From: Trichobilharzia szidati
Taxonomy: Eukaryota; Platyhelminthes; Trematoda; Strigeidida; Schistosomatidae
Reading direction: 5' to 3'
Assembly (NCBI GenBank): GCA_944472155.2
Contig: OX235271.1
Location: 107,211,256 to 107,275,255 of the forward strand
DNA: 64,000 nucleotides
Made by a program: the position numbers and the translations under genes. This document shows positions 1 to 10,559 of the stretch, in pieces. Each line of letters starts with the position of its first letter. Position 1 is the first letter of the stretch. Under the pieces are notes generated by a model, which saw nothing but the letters and a program-made list of their open reading frames with translations, was not told the origin of the DNA and searched no databases.

Positions 1-1455
1 TTTGTCATCGTCATGCACAGAAGAAAGCCCTGGATCCAGATTTCGTGCTTGATACGAGTAACTATACAGTGATCAATCAAAATATATGCTTTACACATAT
101 TTTTGATCAGCGAATTCCATGAATTCTCCAGGAATGCAGAAACCCACACCTCTTAGACTCAGCTTAATAAACGCAGAGAGACTGATATGTTGAAAATTAG
201 CATTGTCACTCTGTTGCATTCCTACCAGGTGTACTTTGATCCTCTTTTCTTTTTCTTTTGTAGCTGTTCTTTACCACCTAGTGGTATCAATCCACCAAAG
301 TAATTCTCATTTTATTTGATTTTGTCTTCCTGAAGTTGGATAATCGTGACTTTATTTTAAAAAATATATTTAAAGCCATGAAATGAAGTGGTGCTATTCA
401 TTAAATCTTGTAGGTTTGTTAATGTTTAATCCATGCAAAATTTATCAAGGGGACTATAATACTACAGCTGTTCGTGAAGCCGGTTTATTAATTTTTTATC
501 CTGTACTATGTTACTTCAGACACTGAGATGCTAAAAAGCTGAACATTATACAACACAATGAATACATTCCTGCAAATTTACAGCACTGTCACTGTAAAAC
601 TTATAGATATATACATGCAAAACATGAAATTAATAAATTCATTTCTTTGTTCAGAAATTCATTTACTTCCCACAATCTAATCAAATCTAGATAGGAAGAA
701 TAAACCGAAAATCAGTGTCTGAAGATATGTATATATATGTGTACGCTAGAATGAAATGAAAGATGAGCTAATAAATATGATTATTAATCATTGAGAAAGC
801 ATTAAAAAAATTTGATATCAAAAAGAGATATATATGCGTATTAATGACTTGATTAATTTATTGCCTTTGCATATAACATACTGGTTTTCACTGTTATATT
901 AGTGAAAAGACATTATTCTCCGAATACTTATTTGAACGAGTTTGTTTCTTTGTAATCATAAGTAATTAAGTCAGTCTTCCTCTCACCTCCTTAGCATTTC
1001 CCGTTTTGAGGCCTAATCTAAATAACTGATGAAAAAGTTAGTTAGCTCTGGCTTCGTAACTCTCTTAGCTCTTTCAAAAAGTATGTTTTAAACCTACTTC
1101 ATTAAATTACCTTTTGAAATTTCATTTTAATATACAATCAGTAAAATATTATATATTCTGTTTCTGAGCAAACTGGTTATACTACGATCATTCAGTAACT
1201 TGAGAGTCTAATCAAGCATCATGTTATATCTTACGAATTAACGAAGACATCTTTGTCAGACTATATAACATCTTGATTGTTATAATACTTAAACCACTTG
1301 TTTTGACAAGACGAAACAATGTGAATATTCGTATCATACATTTCATGATATCTTGTGAAATACTTATAAATGGTCGGAAAGAAGTAGCAACAAGGAATAC
1401 TGGCAACAGGCAAATCAGTAAATACACCGACGAAAGTGGAAGTGATATACAGAAC
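1..1455. other. AT-rich stretch, no gene seen
   Basis: I find no supported coding region, RNA gene or recognisable repeat here. Open frames near 1224-1494 overlap each other on both strands and read as chance frames. Confidence 0.5.
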
Positions 1456-1621
1456 GGTTAGTTGGGTGTCCAACAGTAGCACAGAGGAGATCATGTGAAG
1501 AGGATATGAGAGCTAATGCGGAGTCGTGGAGCCAGCTAAAGAGAACTGTGGAGAATAGGACATAAAAGAAATGTGCTGTTGAAGCCCTATGTCCCACTCA
1601 GAAACAAAAGGAACAATAATG
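1456..1621 (+). mobile_element. RTE-clade retrotransposon, 3' end fragment
   Basis: This is the last ~165 bases of an SR2-like RTE element. Read on the plus strand it gives a decayed version of the RTE carboxy terminus (a Val-Gly-x-Pro motif, then an Arg-Arg-Ser-Cys-Glu-Glu motif, then Ala-Glu-Asn-Arg-Thr). It ends in the family's typical 3' run 'gaagccctatgtcccactc' followed by AAGGAACAATAAT. In-frame stops show it is dead. The same 3' end recurs at 6740-7215, 29648-30578, 46738-47663 and 56230-56535. Confidence 0.8.
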
Positions 1622-1747
1622 ATTTATATATATATATGCCAAAGCAAAACCGGTTCACTGAAATGAAAGCTATTTTCATTGCATAGTATTTGACCTGGCT
1701 GAATATGGGATTCAATGATTATGTTGAACGTGCTCGTGTAACTTGAG

Positions 1748-2192
1748 ATTATTATTATTATATTCCTAGAGGAACATAGGGCTTCAGCCGTGCGTCTCCA
1801 TTGCGTTCGGTTCTCTGCTAGAGTCTTCACCTGGCTCCAAGTCTGCCCACACGTTTTCATCTCCTCTTCACATGACCTCCTCCAAGTCACCCTCGCACTG
1901 ACGACCAACTCGCCGCTTCCCTTTCAGGTCCCACTCGAGAATGGCTTGTTTAGTGATGTCACTTGATGGTTTCCTCAGAGTATGGCCAATCCATCTCCAT
2001 TTCCTTCTGCATATTTGTTTCACAATCGGTTCCTGGTTGGTTCGTTCCCAAAGATCCCTGTTGCTGATCTTTTCTGGCCGGCCATCTGATCTTGAGTATT
2101 GAGCGAAGACAACTGTTAATGAAGGTCTATAGTTTGTTTGAGATGCTCTTTATGACGCGCCAAGTCTCTGATCACATTGGAGTTGAAAATCC
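1748..2192 (-). mobile_element. RTE-clade retrotransposon, 3' end fragment (inverted)
   Basis: This RTE 3' end lies on the minus strand, its ATT-repeat tail at the low-coordinate side. It closely matches the carboxy-terminal part of the copy at 46738-47663, including the segments for the Trp-Arg-Trp-Ile-Gly-His motif and the final 'aggaacatagggcttcag' tail in reverse. Near 2168 it lacks about 20 bases that the 46.7-kb copy has between the 'aactccaatgt' and 'gagacttggcg' blocks. It is 5'-truncated at about 2192. It faces the fragment at 1456-1621 tail to tail. Confidence 0.82.
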
Positions 2193-2469
2193 AACTTCGA
2201 ACCATGTGCATGGTCGGCGAGATTCCTGACCATTGTGCCACCAAACAATACTTCCGATAAATTGTAGAATTATCAGTATATTAATAGAAAATAACTTGAA
2301 GCTGAAACGATCTAGGATAACTTCGAATCGGCAGATTCCTCGAAATATAATCGATGGAATGAAAATCACGATCACAACACGATTCAAATTAATACTCTGT
2401 TGATTTGTGCATTTTCTCTTTTACCCTAGCAATCTCTATGTTATATATTCCCTCCAGCAATGGTCACAT

Positions 2470-2735
2470 CTCAGTTCTGATCACGAACTGGCTTCACCTA
2501 GAGAACCAGTGAAAAACGAGGAGCACTTCACAGCTGTTTAATCTTTGTTTGGCACTTTCCAGCAATACGCACCCATGACCTCACATCCAGTGATGGAACT
2601 CAGTACTTTCCCGTTACAAGGTGAACTCATATACCGTTCATCCATTGGGACGGAATTCAACGGTGTATGAACTTTAACTTCTGCCAGTAGGTGATATATG
2701 GCTTGACTGCCACTCAGTGTCATCGGAGAATATCG
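2470..2735 (-). repeat. Hammerhead SINE, family 1, strongly decayed copy
   Basis: This is an old minus-strand copy of the tRNA-headed family seen at 3505-3665, 6255-6583, 31435-31772 and 40451-40672. Conserved islands are 'agagaaccagtga', 'cacagctgttt', 'aatacgcaccca', 'gttacaaggtgaactc' and 'taacttctgccag' in that order. The hammerhead core is mutated beyond recognition and only the helix III palindrome CAGCTG survives. Confidence 0.6.
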
Positions 2736-2739
2736 ATTC

Positions 2740-3504
2740 TCATGTCCAACTTGTTGGACGCCATTGATCACGACTTCCCACCAGAACTTGAAACAACTTC
2801 AGTCTGTAGTGAGTCACTGGAGAGCACTAGACTAATTTAATCAACGATTCTCTAACTGTAGTCAATTATTACTATTATTATTAATTCGCGATCAAAATTG
2901 AAATCAGTCAAACCCCAGCAAACCAACACCTAAAAGTTGAATAATTATTCAGAAAAACATACCATCACAATTAAACATAGTCCTGAATTATTTCACTGTG
3001 ACAAACTCACTTATATAAGGCTAATTATTTATGTGTTTGTGATGTTCAGTATTGTTTTCCCTCAAAACCATCAAAATGAATTCAAGTGTTTAAAAAACAC
3101 ATTATTTAACCTTTGAGGTCATCTGTTCACTAAGTTCTATTGATTTATAAAATTCTTTCCCTTTGTTGCTGTTTTATTTTTCACAAATATGTCACTTTTG
3201 ACCTGATATAATAAATAATTTTCATTCCAGTAGAGCCATAGATTACCACCAAAGTAGAGAAAAGGATGTCAGGATTACAATGAGCTAATTAATAAAATGA
3301 GGATAAATAATTCTGAACAATTCAATTAAAAACACCACACATGCGTACACAATCAAATAATTCTAATAACACAGTAGACCTCAAACTCTAAAGAATAAAA
3401 GTTTTTTCTTCAGGTTAAAATAAAAAATAAATTTTAACCTTCAATAAAAAAGCGGAATGAATTACTTGAAACTTCTGTGAATTTTCTAAAATATACAGTT
3501 AACT
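2740..3504. other. AT-rich stretch, no gene seen
   Basis: Homopolymer-rich sequence. No supported coding frame or recognised repeat. Confidence 0.5.
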
Positions 3505-3665
3505 CTTCACAGAATTGTGAGCTTGCCTTGTAACCAGAAGGTCCTGGATTCGAAACCCAGTGGGTGAGTACTGCCTATGAGTCCCAAACTAGGATGAAAC
3601 AGCTGTTCAGTACTCCGTGGATTTCAGTGGTCCTCGAACTGATATCAATCTGTGAAACAAATAGA
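3505..3665 (+). repeat. Hammerhead SINE, family 1, half copy
   Basis: A tRNA-related head (the 'cttgtaaccagaaggtcc' anticodon-arm region and a box-B-like 'ggattcgaaac') is followed directly by a hammerhead-like segment and then the family tail 'actgatatcaatctg'. Only the forward arm is present; the inverted left arm seen at 6.3 and 31.4 kb is absent. Confidence 0.75.
3568..3613 (+). ncRNA. Hammerhead ribozyme remnant (inactive)
   Basis: Helix I can form between GTACTG (3568-3573) and CAGTAC (3608-3613). Helix II is GTCC/GGAT around a CAAACTA loop, followed by GAAA and the helix III palindrome ACAGCTGT. The core reads CCTATGA instead of CTGANGA, so two catalytic-core positions are changed and self-cleavage is not expected. 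Confidence 0.65.
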
Positions 3666-3669
3666 ATCC

Positions 3670-4980
3670 CTAAAAATTAATTCTTGAAAATTGTGACATA
3701 AATTTAGGGAGAAACGATTTGTGGAACACCAAGTCGGATATCATTAAGACTGAAGTAGTTCTGATGCTCAGTCGCCAATATAATTAGATTGTATGGGGGA
3801 AATCACCTGCCTACCATAAACTGGTCTGCTGACCTTGGCCCATTATGTTATCATCTGACCTTTATCATAATACTAACACTGAATTTAAAGTAGTTAGTTC
3901 CTTTTATAAATGTCGACAAAACAAAAGGAAGACGTGATATATATGTGTGGAACGTGTATTGTATACGTTTAACATATTTAAGACGTACTGATTATATATT
4001 ATCACATGTATATAAGTTACTAGAATATAAAACTTCAAACTGAGTCAGTATGTGTCGGAGCATTTCATTAGGAGTCTAAATTACGAATAACAGGTAAGAG
4101 AGAAAGGGAGAACTAGTGTTTTGTTACATCACCACTTTTTTCTCACCTATTACCTGTGGTTTCTACCCCTGAATAAACATTCTCACCAATATTACTTCAG
4201 TTTTTACCATTTTTATTTTAGTAAACTTTATATAAGTTTGTATGGCAAGTAATTATGTGGTCAGAATGTTCTAGTTATGCTGGACAAACCCATTGCATGT
4301 TTCATATCTATGTTAAGCCTTCGTGCTGTTTTGTTGTGACACTAAATTTCTAACTTCACTGGTCACCTTACTAGAGAGGTGCCGACAATGTCACTCTTTT
4401 TATAATGTAACATACACAAGCCTGTCAAATGTAGAGTACTATGGAGTCTTAGGTCTGGATGTTTTACTATTTTTTACACTTTTCACACTTACATTTACTC
4501 TTTTCTATCTACCACATGTGTACTTCAATTTGGCGAAGATAGTACGTAGTGATTTGATTAATTTGTATACTGTACACATACCCAACAGACAAATTTACAA
4601 GATTAGGTTTTCTGAAAACTCTTGAATCACGAAATTGTATTTCACTTTTTTGAATGAGATAACTATTTGCCCACATGCTTGGTTGTCGGGTCCTTTCTTC
4701 ATTAGGTTCATACAATAACCAAAGATAAATTCCTTTGTAGTTTCATAGTTTCTGTCAATTTTTGAACGAATATTGTCTGTGTGAAACTGTTACTGTGAAG
4801 TGTAAGGTTCTTATTGTGTTCATTGACCACTTCGTATTCTAATGATGATGTCTAAAAACTTGAATTTTGTGTTATTCCTTCACGTATAGCACACTGTTAC
4901 CCTCAGAATTTGATGAGTGGGGATGAAAGCCTTTATCGTGACATACAACGAAATCGAGGGTGAGAATTTTTTTCTGTCAA
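3670..4980. other. No gene recognised
   Basis: The longest open frame here (4323-4625, plus) reads as hydrophobic, low-information sequence with no motif I recognise. I see no RNA gene or assigned repeat. Confidence 0.4.
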
Positions 4981-4984
4981 GGAG

Positions 4985-5135
4985 ATGTCATCTGGATGTG
5001 CCCGCACCATCACTTACTGATAATGCAGGTTAATCCTTCTGACGAGTCTCTAGTAGGATGAAATGCTCATCCTCGATTCCACTGCTAGTCACTATTCATC
5101 AAATGACGACGTGTTAATCCTAATACACTGTTGGA
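4985..5135 (+). repeat. Hammerhead SINE, family 2, partial copy
   Basis: Shares 'caccatcact', 'aatgcaggt', the hammerhead core and 'ttccactgctagtcac' with the copies at 43101-43412 and 58684-59080. A short inverted piece ('gtcatctggatgtgcccgc') precedes it and corresponds to the left arm of the 58.7-kb copy, so this copy descends from the palindromic form with most of the left arm and the tRNA head lost. Confidence 0.7.
5031..5080 (+). ncRNA. Hammerhead ribozyme with intact core residues
   Basis: Core CTGACGA (5039-5045) and GAAA (5060-5063) are complete. Helix II (GTCT/GGAT) needs two G-U pairs. Helix III can pair ATG with CAT around a two-base loop, and position 17 is C (5071). The three helix I pairs next to the core are mismatched; only outer pairs AAT/ATT plus one G-C form. 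Activity is uncertain for that reason. Confidence 0.6.
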
Positions 5136-5344
5136 GCGTCCGCACTAGGAGCCGACATATCAACACAAACCAAACACTTCGATCCAATATAATCAGTCAA
5201 CTGGAAATACAAAAACAAATTAAAACAACTGAATATTTATAGTTTAATTAATTATTCTGAGTTACAAAACAATTTCCATGGCAAATGGATTACGCTTGTT
5301 TATTGAAATGATTTTACATTTTTATCACTACGTCATTATTTCAG

Positions 5345-5500
5345 AAATGAAAGATACTAGTAATCCAACCGCAATCCGTAGGGGTGGTATAGCTATTTTA
5401 GTTATTGCACGTTCACCTGATTATACAGTGCACGTAGTATTAGGCTGGTATACTCCTGAAGATCTTGTTAATTTAGGATGTGAAATGTGTAGATGCATCA
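5345..5500 (+). CDS. Possible exon of an unrecognised gene
   Basis: A pyrimidine-containing acceptor 'cattatttcag' is followed by a frame of good protein-like composition (Lys-Asp-Thr-Ser-Asn-Pro-Thr-Ala-Ile-Arg-Arg, then a Gly-Gly-Ile-Ala-Ile-Leu-Val-Ile-Ala block, Gly-Trp-Tyr-Thr-Pro-Glu-Asp and a Cys-Glu-Met-Cys-Arg-Cys cluster). I do not recognise the protein and found no convincing donor site, so the right end is arbitrary. It may be a chance frame. Confidence 0.25.
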
Positions 5501-5574
5501 AAGTGACGTCAACACTGCACTTATCTTATCTCAGAGTTTTCTTTTCTCAAAGAATCATGTTGTTGAAGTGACCA

Positions 5575-6250
5575 TGAATTGTTGTATACTAAATGGATAA
5601 TTTCACCAGACAGAACCACTTAATGGTGCGTGCAATACCTAATTTTTTTAAAATTTTCAATCAATTTTAAAATCATAGAAGATTTGAGAGCTTAATATAC
5701 GTTCTTATTTTATTTCCTAGTACAGTCAGAAACTTTAGATTCTTTCAAATTTGGTAACAAGCTTTTTATCAACTGATTCAATTCTTCTGATTCGAAGTTT
5801 ATTACTAGTCATTCTATCTGATGTTCAATGTATGAAGGCAATCGCTGACAGGCTCAGGAACCAGATCCTGGTGCTATTTCTCACTGTTTACCACGCCCTC
5901 AGAGATTTTAACCGGTGCCAACTAGCGATGCAGTTAGTGACTTTACAGCTGAGCGATTTCAATCCTGATTGACTTTTGGAAAGACTGTAGTAAGAACATT
6001 TATTCATAAACAGAGAGTAACTATTTTGATGTTACCAGCAACTATGCAATATCGGCTCAGAGTACACCATAGTGATGCTCACATAATAAACTTGACTAGT
6101 TGCATTCAGACTGCAATTAAAACTAAATAACATTACAAAATTTACTTCCTAGTGATCAACCAGTATGATCACACCACTTTTTTTAACATATGTGCTGATA
6201 GCGTTAACTAATTCCGATTCTCAAGTGTTGGTTTGTAGGGATTTGATTGG
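5575..6250. other. No gene seen
   Basis: AT-rich sequence without a supported gene or recognised repeat. Confidence 0.45.
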
Positions 6251-6307
6251 TTACAGGATTTTCATCATGAGCTGACATTAGTTAGACAACCATTAGAAAA
6301 CCTGGGA

Positions 6308-6353
6308 GTACTGGACAGCTGTTTCATCGTAGCTTGAGACTCTTCATCAGTAC
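6308..6353 (-). ncRNA. Hammerhead-like motif, left arm
   Basis: Read on the minus strand: helix I GTACTG/CAGTAC is complete, GAAA and the helix III palindrome ACAGCTGT are present, and the cleavage position is C. The core is ATGAAGA, so the invariant C3 is A. Helix II is weakened. Probably inactive. Confidence 0.65.
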
Positions 6354-6484
6354 GCACCCACCAGGATTCGAACCCAGGACCTTCTAGTTACAAGGCGAGC
6401 TCGTTTACCATTAAGTACTGGGACCCGATCCAATGGCCAATGAATTCTAACGAGAAAGTCCTGGGTTCGAATCCTGGTGGGTGC

Positions 6485-6530
6485 GTACTGATGAAGAGTC
6501 CCAAACTAGGACGAAATAGCTGTCCAGTAC
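6485..6530 (+). ncRNA. Hammerhead-like motif, right arm
   Basis: Helix I is GTACTG (6485-6490) with CAGTAC (6525-6530). Helix II is a perfect GTCC/GGAC around CAAACTA, and GAAA lies at 6513-6516. Helix III ATAG/CTGT includes one wobble, and C17 is at 6524. The core reads ATGAAGA, so C3 is replaced by A as in the opposite arm. The fold is otherwise complete. Confidence 0.7.
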
Positions 6531-6739
6531 TCCCAGGTTTTCCAATGGTTCTCCAACTAATGTCAGCTCATGATGAAAATCCTATAATTCCGACACTTTT
6601 CTCACTTAGTTGAACTTTTGCTTCTTTGTATTGAAAGAGTTTCAATACTATTGACCAGCCTTGAGTGTATTTAGGTAGTGGAAACTTTCTGTAAATTTAA
6701 TGAACTGAGTAATCAAGTGTCGTTTTTAATATCATTTTT

Positions 6740-7215
6740 GGATTTTCATCACCAATACCAAATGAGTCACTTCTTCTATAAGAGCCGGAAACTTGCACTG
6801 CGCGTCACGAAAAGCATTTCCGAAAATTTGCAGACTTTTGTCAATATTTGCCTTCGATTGCTCCATTGTGAAGTTCAAATGGGCAGAAAGAATAAGTAAC
6901 AAGAAACTGTGGGAGCAATCCAACCAAGAGCCCATTGCTCAACAGATTTATAGGAGAAAATGGAGATGAATGTGACATAAGTTGAGGAGGCCGTTCAATG
7001 CATGCCATTGCTTGAGTGGAATCCTGATGGGAAACGACGAGTGGGTCATCAGCGCGAAGGTGACACGGAGGAGATGGTGTGGCGAGGAGTACATGAGAGA
7101 TTTTGGGCAGTCGTGGAGCTAGCCAACTGAAGGGGACAACAGAAAATACAAGAAAGTGGAGATGTGTAGTTGAAGCCCTGTGTTTCACTCGAAACCTAAG
7201 AGAATAATAATAATA
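6740..7215 (+). mobile_element. RTE-clade retrotransposon, 3' end fragment
   Basis: Decayed carboxy terminus of an SR2-like RTE protein. It has the Thr-Lys-x-Ile-Ser block near 6800, a Gln-Pro-Arg-Ala stretch near 6920, Glu-Trp-Asn-Pro-Asp-Gly-Lys-Arg-Arg-Val-Gly near 7020 and the typical non-coding end 'gttgaagccctgtgtttcac' with 'gagaataataataat'. Several stops and frameshifts are present. The open frame on the opposite strand (6841-7188) is only its shadow. Confidence 0.82.
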
Positions 7216-7219
7216 GTTT

Positions 7220-8460
7220 AGGTTTTACCATTTACACATTTTATTGAAGACTTATGGTCCCTTAATAATTCAGCTACATTTGATTCCCAGTTTTTCGCAG
7301 AATTCTTGACTATCTTATATTTTCTTTTCTTATAGATTAAGATGGTTTTAGCAGTTGCTACATGTTGGTTCCTGTCATTATTTACTATAGATTTTATGAG
7401 TTCAAGGAATTTGTTTTGTTCCCCCTTTCCCTCTTTTACCGTCTGAATTATAGTGAAAAATAACTTGCACCTGTACACTGTTAGTTAAATTATTTCTTAT
7501 GCTTCTTGCTAAGCTGTTACTTGAGTCTGTTGTCTCGGTTTGATATCATTACTCTTCATATTTCAGAATAAAAAAACTAGAATTTACGAACGATTACATC
7601 TCAGCTTAATGCATGAATAGAATCATGTTAGCCTTATACACTAGTGCAGCTGTTTAGTGTTTTCGCTAGCTTGCAATAATTTTTTGATGCTACAGAATCT
7701 TCTTTGAAGTCATTCAAATAATCATATACCTGTTGTCTGAATTATTCTTCTGTAAAGACAGTTTATTTCATATATCCAAGAGAAGGATATATTTCAGGAA
7801 AAACATTTCTGACAGAATTAAAATGCATGTGTTATATTATAATAAAATGACAGCAAAGAAAATGATATGGAATGAAAAAACTCAACATCAAAATTTTTAA
7901 AAAAACATGGAAAAATTGTTGAATAGGAGTATTTTGTGTCCACATGGTTAGCCGACCGCATAATCTGAAAGTTTTATACTTTTATTCTCTTACATGAAAT
8001 TGCAGAGTCGTAGCAGCAATTCAGACGATAAAAACAGACTATCAAAAAGTTTATTTCTGTTTTTTGACTTCTGTTAACGTCTGTGCCTGTAAAATTGCTG
8101 GGGAATCTAGATGCAAGCCTTTATTACACTTTAAATCGTTTCAAAATTGATAAAAGAAGAAATTACCAGCTTGATCATCAAATGAAATTTACTATGCGTA
8201 CAAATCTTCAAATGCTGATCTTACACATGTAACACGAACGATTCAGAAATCAGCATTAAACAGTCGTTATTTATGTATGCTGAAACGATGGTTGTTTGTA
8301 GCTTCAGTAGGCGTATTTAGTGTTGCTGTGTTCCCTAAGATGGTTTCGCTGTCCCTCGAGACAACATCTTCAGCGCCAACTTCAAGGTAAAGTCAAGACA
8401 TTAGAGAAGTGTGTGAAAATTTCATGCAATAATCAATGAACACAAAAATTGAATACTCGT
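7220..8460. other. No gene seen
   Basis: AT-rich sequence. A minus-strand frame at 7218-7478 is lysine- and asparagine-rich with no motif. No recognised repeat. Confidence 0.45.
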
Positions 8461-8462
8461 TT

Positions 8463-8955
8463 CCTAGTTATTATTATTATGTTATTCACTTGGGTTCCGA
8501 GTGCAACATAAGGCTTCAACAACACATCTCTACTTTGATTGGACACTAGTGACTAGTGTGATGTGTCTAGTCCTTTCTTTGGTGCAGACTGAATTCTATC
8601 AGTCAGGTTTGTAATATGGCCACCATTCTAGGTAGCTCGCCATCACGGTGCCATCCTCTTCAGCTGGATCCACGATTGCCAATAATCTCTCATCTCTTCC
8701 TCTCCACACCATCTCCTCCATGTCACCCTCACACTGACTACCCACCCGTTGTTTCCCATTTGGATTCCACTCGAGCAATGGTCTGCATTGCGCGCGATGT
8801 CATTCGACGGTTTCCTCACTGTATGCCCGATCCATCTCCATTTTCTCCTACATATTTGTTGAGTGATCTGCTCTTGGTTGGTTTTTTCCCCAGGTAGATT
8901 TTCTTGTTGCTAATTCTTTCTGGCCAGCCACTTGGTCTTCAGTATGGAGCAAAGG
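8463..8955 (-). mobile_element. RTE-clade 3' end interrupted by another repeat
   Basis: Minus-strand RTE 3' end with the ATT-repeat tail and 'cttgggttccgagtgcaac' at the left. The carboxy-terminal coding remnant resumes at about 8661 and runs to about 8950, where the copy is 5'-truncated. Between 8537 and 8660 lies sequence that other RTE copies lack, part of which recurs at 34138-34200. Confidence 0.8.
8537..8660. repeat. Foreign repeat inside the RTE fragment
   Basis: The first ~63 bases, containing 'cactagtgactagtg', 'atgtgtctagtcc' and 'ggtgcagactgaattct', are nearly the same as 34138-34200. The rest (8600-8660) is not seen elsewhere in the window. It interrupts the alignment of the surrounding RTE tail with the other RTE copies. 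I see no clear target duplication. Confidence 0.6.
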
Positions 8956-8959
8956 CAGC

Positions 8960-9954
8960 TGACTCATAATGAGTTACACCTAATTTAGAACTTCTTCCCT
9001 AGATATACTTCACAAGTCATTATCTACAAACTTCGTTTTAAACTTTTACATTTGTATTACTATTTTTGGTGAATATCTTGTTAGCCTACAGATTATAAAT
9101 ACTTAAACAATTGCATGACAAAAAATAGTTCTCTTGCTGATATTTGGACCACGTTTTGGAGACTTCAGGAAATAATAATAATATATATCTTAAAATATTT
9201 ACTTTATCAATAATAAAAATGCTATAGAACATTCCAGTAATAAAAATAAAATTGCTTCAGAATTAATTTAAAACACACAGTATGTTGAAACACTCATGAA
9301 TGTAGGTAAACAGTTGTTTCGGCCTCTTCTCCTACTCTCAGAAGTTAACTGGTAGATTTATACGCTAAACATGAGTAATTTTTAGGATTATTTGTTTGTT
9401 TACAATTCAAATACCATACGAACGTATATCTGCTTAATTACCTGACTTCACAGATTAACTTTAACAGAGTTTTTTCTTACCAGAAAAAAAATTTGGAGGT
9501 GAAATGTCCGCATAAACAAAAAATTGTTTTTATTTACTCTGTAATAATAATTATTATTATTTGAGACCAATGACGCCAACAAGATACGATAAATAGCTAA
9601 CCGGACATGTATTTAGGAAAAATTAAATATAGGCGTATCATACTTCTTAGTGCATTTATGATTCAGCTAAATCTATCGTTACCATTTTGTAATTATTTAA
9701 AAATAATTGTGGACTAAGGATTTAATAAACATTTTTTACATGTGGCTCCTTTGAAATATGAAGGACAACTGACGGTTTACTGAATACTTCCCCTTTTCAT
9801 AAATTTATTTGATCAAAATAGAAAAAAATTAGATAATCTTGGCAAGCATGTATTATTTTGTTCCTTATGGACTTGTGTTGGTCATCATTCCAAAGATATT
9901 GGTTTACTGTAAGTGCAGAACTTGAACACTTTGGTAAAATGTAATTCCATATTA
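8960..9954. other. No gene seen
   Basis: AT-rich sequence with short TAA/ATT microsatellites near 9171 and 9544. No supported gene. Confidence 0.5.
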
Positions 9955-9997
9955 GGTAAGTTTATTTTAATAATCACACAGTGATACAGTATTAATA

Positions 9998-10037
9998 GCT
10001 GGATGACGCTTCGAGCATAAATTATTGCTCATTATCA
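9998..10037 (-). ncRNA. Hammerhead-like half motif in the PLE 3' end
   Basis: On the minus strand GAGC-N10-GCTC forms a hairpin, followed by GAAG, CGTC and ATCCAG. This resembles helix II, the GAAA strand, a CG helix III and the cleavage site of a hammerhead. The other core strand (CTGANGA) is not intact: TGATAAT precedes the hairpin. The same hairpin occurs at the matching place in the PLE ends at 46.66 and 62.94 kb. Confidence 0.35.
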
Positions 10038-10070
10038 TATCAATTTAGTCACATGGTTACACAATTTGTC

Positions 10071-10559
10071 TTATATATATTTCCTCTCTTTCTGTCTCTT
10101 CAACTTCCCTTGGTTGTTTGTTGTGACTTTCCATATCTCTGGTACAGGCGTTGCGTCTCTCCGGTTGCATGTGTGCGGTGTTGAAATGATAAACAAAGCT
10201 TCAGTGAATAACCACTCTCTCCACCTAACTATATTACTTTCAATACTCTCACCCTTTCCCACCCTACCTATTTTTTGATTACATGCAAGTGAATGCAGTG
10301 CAATGGCTGAACTTTTTTCTAGGTTATTTAACTCAGCACGGCCAATTATTCTAGGTCTAGCTGAATATTTATTTCCCAATAATCTAGTTGACCCTGGTCT
10401 ACTAGTTTGACCCACGTAATTGACCTCACAGTCATTACATGGTATTTGGTAAATTATATTATTTTTCTTAATTAGATCTATCAGGCGGGTCCTTAAGCCT
10501 TCAAAGTTTATCTCTAAGAGAGTTGTTTGATTTGAATGCCACCCTAATTCCAGCCTCAT
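10071..10559 (-). pseudogene. GIY-YIG endonuclease domain of a Penelope-like element
   Basis: A 162-residue frame. Residues ~37-55 carry Ile-Tyr-Gln-Ile-Pro-Cys-x-x-Cys and Tyr-Val-Gly-Gln-Thr-Ser-Arg, the GIY-YIG signature in the form typical of PLEs. It is followed by Leu-Asn-Asn-Leu-Glu-Lys-Ser-Ser-Ala-Ile-Ala-Leu-His and a Cys-Asn-Arg segment. In PLEs this domain makes the nick that primes reverse transcription. The frame is the distal part of a longer broken ORF, so no intact polyprotein is made here. Confidence 0.82.

Larger units (their letters stand above)
6255..6583. repeat. Palindromic hammerhead SINE, family 1
   Basis: Two inverted arms of about 126 bases (6255-6380 and 6458-6583) flank a 77-base centre. 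Each arm contains, from centre outward, a box-B-like 'gggttcgaatcc', 'gtgggtgcgtactg', a hammerhead-like motif and the tail 'aatgtcagctcatgatg'. The centre carries the A-box side of the tRNA head for the left arm ('acaaggcgagctcg' on the plus strand). Arm identity is high, suggesting recent origin or gene conversion. The same layout recurs at 31435-31772. Confidence 0.8.

Noticed and set aside
6841..7188. 115-codon minus-strand frame
   Set aside because: It is the antisense of the RTE carboxy terminus, which reads with known motifs on the plus strand.
8616..8897. 93-codon plus-strand frame, Pro/Ser-rich
   Set aside because: Antisense of a minus-strand RTE 3' end; the same pattern appears wherever this RTE region is inverted.
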